A stretch of DNA of 15,178 nucleotides from Rhodothermaceae bacterium (GTDB lineage Bacteria; Bacteroidota; Rhodothermia; Rhodothermales; JAHEMB01). Shown piece by piece: positions 12,743-15,178 of the stretch; the first letter of the stretch is position 1, and every line of letters starts with the position of its first letter. Made by a program: the position numbers and the translations under genes. Under the pieces are notes generated by a model. The model had not been told where the DNA came from and searched no databases. It saw only the letters and a list, made by a program, of their open reading frames with translations. The stretch covers positions 1-15,178 of the forward strand of contig JAHEMB010000018.1 of the NCBI GenBank assembly GCA_024643915.1, written 5' to 3'.

Positions 12743-15178
12743 TTACCAGCCGGGCACAAGCTGGAAGCCGAAGTGCGCGCCTTTCTCGGGGCGCTGGAAC
12801 GGGTAGGCATAGAAGATCTCGAAGACCATGTACCCCAGCAGGTTGAACCGCGCCGAGAGGCCCGTGCTGAAGACCGGAATGCGCTCGGTCGATTCGCGCT
12901 CGAATTTGAGCACGGGCGCCTCGTTGGCCGTCCACGCCACCGCTCCCTCGACGAAGGCCGACAGCTCGGTGGGGAGGTAGGGGAAGTTGATGAGGCCGAG
13001 CGTTTCGTTGCCGAGGAAGGGCAGGCGCACCTCTGCGCTCATCAGGGCGATGCGGGTGCCGGTTAGCCGGTCGAACTCGGGGCACGCCTGCGGATTCGCC
13101 TCGCTGATTGAGCACTCGCCGAAGTCGAACGAGTTGAAGCTGTAGCCGCGCACGAAGCCGGGATAGTACGGATAACCCAGGTAGACCTGTGAGAAAAGCC
13201 TCTGGTTGAGGCCGCCATCGCCATTGGCCTCGTTGGCGCCGTAGTTGCCGATGTGCAGGCCCCGGAAGGCAAACGTCACCGGCTTGACGAACTGGTAGCG
13301 CCGGTAGTCAGCAGTGGCTGAGATGAATGTTTCCGTCCCGACGAGAGGCGCCACCTGGAAGCGGTAGCGCCCACCCTGCACAGGCGAGGTGAAGCCGAAG
13401 TTCGAATAGTCGCCGACGTAGGCGAGGCCGGCGGAGAAGAAGTAGAACGGATCGGGCTCCTGATCATCCAGGCTCTCCCGCGACCGATCCACCAGGAAGC
13501 CGTTCTGGATAACGTAGCGCTCCACCTCGAAGTCGAAGCCGTAGCGGACGAAGCCGACGTTGGCCTCCAGGCGGCGCGTGGTCGAGAACGGATAGGCCGC
13601 CACACCGCTGATTTCGTCGATGTAGATGCGCTGGTAGATCTGATCGATGATCTGGGTGCCGGTGCTGGGGTCGAAGCCGCTGCGGACGCCGCCGTAGAGG
13701 AGCGGGATGTGCCCACCGGAAACGCCCCAGTTGAGCCGGTTGGCCTGGTTGATGTAGCTTGCCTGCGCACCGAAGTCCTTGACGGTGCCATTGGCCTGGG
13801 CCACCACCCCTAGCTGGTGGTTGCCCAGCATGTCGCTGAAGAAAAAGCCAATACCACCACCGACGCGTGTGCCGAAGGGGCCGCCTGTGGAGAAGCCCAC
13901 CGAGGGCGGGGCGATGTAATCGAGGCGCAGACGCGAGCGATAGGCTTTTGAATCGTAGTCCTGGGCTTCGGGCAGGCCAGTCAAGGGGTCGCCGAGGTAG
14001 TTGCCCACGAGGCCCTGGTTGACGGCGCTCAGGGGCGGCAGCACGCCCGCCGCCGCCACCGCGTCGGGCAAAGTAGCTACCGGCTCACCCACCGTCTCCT
14101 CCTGTTCGAGCGAGAAGACGCGGTACTCGTTGTCGGAGAAGACCGAGAAGGCCATGCGCCCGCTCTGGTCCGCCACGGACAGGGCCGGCGAGAGGGCCGT
14201 GATGCCGCTCACGCCCGTCTTCAGTTCCGTGACGCGGAAGGTCTGGCCGCTGGTGAGTTCGTAGCGGTAGATGTCCTTGAAGCCGTCCTGGTCCGAGATG
14301 AAGAAGATGCTCCGGCCGTCGGGCGAAAACTCGGGGTTGTGGTGCTTGGCGCCCTCAAAGGGCCGGATCACGTCCGTCACCTCACCCGAGGCCACGTCGA
14401 TGACGGCCATGCGCATGGCGGCAAAATCCATCTCCTCGAAGTTGGTGCCGTCCGGCCCGCGGTCGGTGGCGAAGACGATGCGGCGGCTGTCCGGGCTCCA
14501 GGTGGGCTGGAGGTCGGCGTAGCGATCCTTCGTCAACTGCCGCACGGTGCCGGCCTCCACGTCGAGCAGGTAAAGGTCCGAAATGCCACCATCGATGCCG
14601 CTGAAGGCGAGGGTCTGGCCGTCGGGGCTCCAGCTCGGCGTCGTCAGGGCACCCACGCCGCTGACCTTGATGTGGCGCTCCACCTCGCGCGAATCGACGT
14701 TCCAGATCGCAATCGAGTTGTCGCCCTCCTCGAAGATCACAAACGCAAAGCGCTTCCCATCGGGCGACCACGAGCCCGCCGAGTTGATGAAGCGAAGCTG
14801 GTCGAAGTGAGGGTTGGAGGACATGTTGCGGAGCCGCTTCACCACCTCACCCGTTTCGGCGTCGGCCACGAACAGGTTGATGTTGAAGATGTCGCGCTCC
14901 GAGAGGAAAGCGATCCACCGGCCGTCCGGGCTGATGGAGGGAGCAATGTTGATCTTGCCGGCGTCGAGGCTGTCAGACAACACCAGGCGGCCCGCGTCGT
15001 CCGGATCGGTGCGCCCCTCCATGAGGGGGGTGTAGGTATCCTTCACCGACTGGATCCACTCTTTCGAGAGCGAGTCCGCGTCGATGCCGAGGACGTAGAC
15101 GAAGGCCGAATCGAGGCCGGTGCGCCCGCCGAGTTTGTAAATGTTGGCCACGGCGGCATCGCCGTACTTGCCGCCGAT
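12743..15178 (-). CDS. PD40 beta-propeller plus BamA/D15-like outer-membrane barrel protein (N-terminus cut by window edge)
   Basis: The frame is open to the right edge, giving 811 visible residues; the GTG at 15151 is an internal valine, not a start. The first visible residues (KYGDAAVANIYKLGGRTGLD ... LGIDADSLSKEW) resemble the segment that precedes the propeller in this family. Residues about 75-340 contain at least five TolB/WD40-like blades with SPDG motifs (ISPDGRWIAF, WSPDGKRFAF, WSPDGQTLAF, WSPDSRRIVF, FSPDGRSIFF). After a linker, residues about 411-811 alternate aromatic and glycine-rich strands typical of a surface-antigen (Omp85-like) barrel and end in FGFQLVPGW, an aromatic C-terminus as in outer-membrane barrels. 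Family knowledge: such fusions occur in Bacteroidota relatives and their substrates are mostly unknown. Cellular location is inferred to be the outer membrane with a periplasmic propeller. Confidence 0.9.
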   Translation of the reverse strand: MGGKYGDAAVANIYKLGGRTGLDSAFVYVLGIDADSLSKEWIQSVKDTYTPLMEGRTDPDDAGRLVLSDSLDAGKINIAPSISPDGRWIAFLSERDIFNINLFVADAETGEVVKRLRNMSSNPHFDQLRFINSAGSWSPDGKRFAFVIFEEGDNSIAIWNVDSREVERHIKVSGVGALTTPSWSPDGQTLAFSGIDGGISDLYLLDVEAGTVRQLTKDRYADLQPTWSPDSRRIVFATDRGPDGTNFEEMDFAAMRMAVIDVASGEVTDVIRPFEGAKHHNPEFSPDGRSIFFISDQDGFKDIYRYELTSGQTFRVTELKTGVSGITALSPALSVADQSGRMAFSVFSDNEYRVFSLEQEETVGEPVATLPDAVAAAGVLPPLSAVNQGLVGNYLGDPLTGLPEAQDYDSKAYRSRLRLDYIAPPSVGFSTGGPFGTRVGGGIGFFFSDMLGNHQLGVVAQANGTVKDFGAQASYINQANRLNWGVSGGHIPLLYGGVRSGFDPSTGTQIIDQIYQRIYIDEISGVAAYPFSTTRRLEANVGFVRYGFDFEVERYVIQNGFLVDRSRESLDDQEPDPFYFFSAGLAYVGDYSNFGFTSPVQGGRYRFQVAPLVGTETFISATADYRRYQFVKPVTFAFRGLHIGNYGANEANGDGGLNQRLFSQVYLGYPYYPGFVRGYSFNSFDFGECSISEANPQACPEFDRLTGTRIALMSAEVRLPFLGNETLGLINFPYLPTELSAFVEGAVAWTANEAPVLKFERESTERIPVFSTGLSARFNLLGYMVFEIFYAYPFQRPEKGAHFGFQLVPGW

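Overview
The window is GC-rich and tightly packed, and it points to a Gram-negative member of the Bacteroidota/Rhodothermota group, most likely Rhodothermales-like. The clues are a SusC-type TonB plug domain, a beta-propeller plus outer-membrane beta-barrel fusion, several Tat signals combined with lipoboxes, and many genes without a clear Shine-Dalgarno sequence. The lineage is inferred from gene content; no rRNA or marker gene is present.

Layout. Positions 1-1855 (minus) hold the N-terminal 618 residues of a PAS-PAS-GAF-PAS sensor whose output domain lies outside the window. A 350-bp non-coding stretch with a 20-bp tandem repeat follows. Then come two small plus-strand genes of unknown function (2206-2502, and a membrane protein at 2680-2970) and a class V aminotransferase-fold PLP enzyme (3052-4209). 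Converging on that enzyme is a minus-strand block from 10815 down to 4231. In transcription order it encodes a lipoprotein that is only a SusC-like plug domain, a DUF1080 lipoprotein, an MFS permease of the NupG type, a Tat-exported gluconate 2-dehydrogenase subunit 3-like small subunit, a GMC flavoprotein with a four-cysteine cluster, and a Tat-lipoprotein sugar isomerase/epimerase-type TIM barrel. On the other side of a 326-bp divergent spacer is a secreted NlpC/P60 hydrolase (plus). Three minus-strand genes follow: a 62-aa membrane protein, a VOC/glyoxalase-fold protein with an apparent one-base lesion at its 5' end, and the C-terminal 811 residues of a PD40-propeller/BamA-like outer-membrane protein that ends in a strong intrinsic terminator.

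How the genes work together. The central block (4231-10148) reads as an envelope pathway for 3-keto-glycoside catabolism. The flavoprotein and its Tat-carried small subunit would oxidise a glycoside at C3. The DUF1080 lipoprotein would cleave the 3-keto-glycoside, the TIM-barrel lipoprotein would isomerise, hydrate or cleave the keto-sugar, and the MFS permease would import the product. No cytochrome c electron acceptor for the dehydrogenase is visible.

The spacers in this block are unusual. Three of the four carry inverted repeats built from related purine-rich words (GGAATGGAGG...GAAGAATGGA), and one also holds a terminator-like palindrome oriented for the plus strand. The strongest leads are the 3-keto-glycoside cluster, the barrel-less SusC plug lipoprotein, the dispersed hairpin family and the VOC frameshift/leader arrangement.
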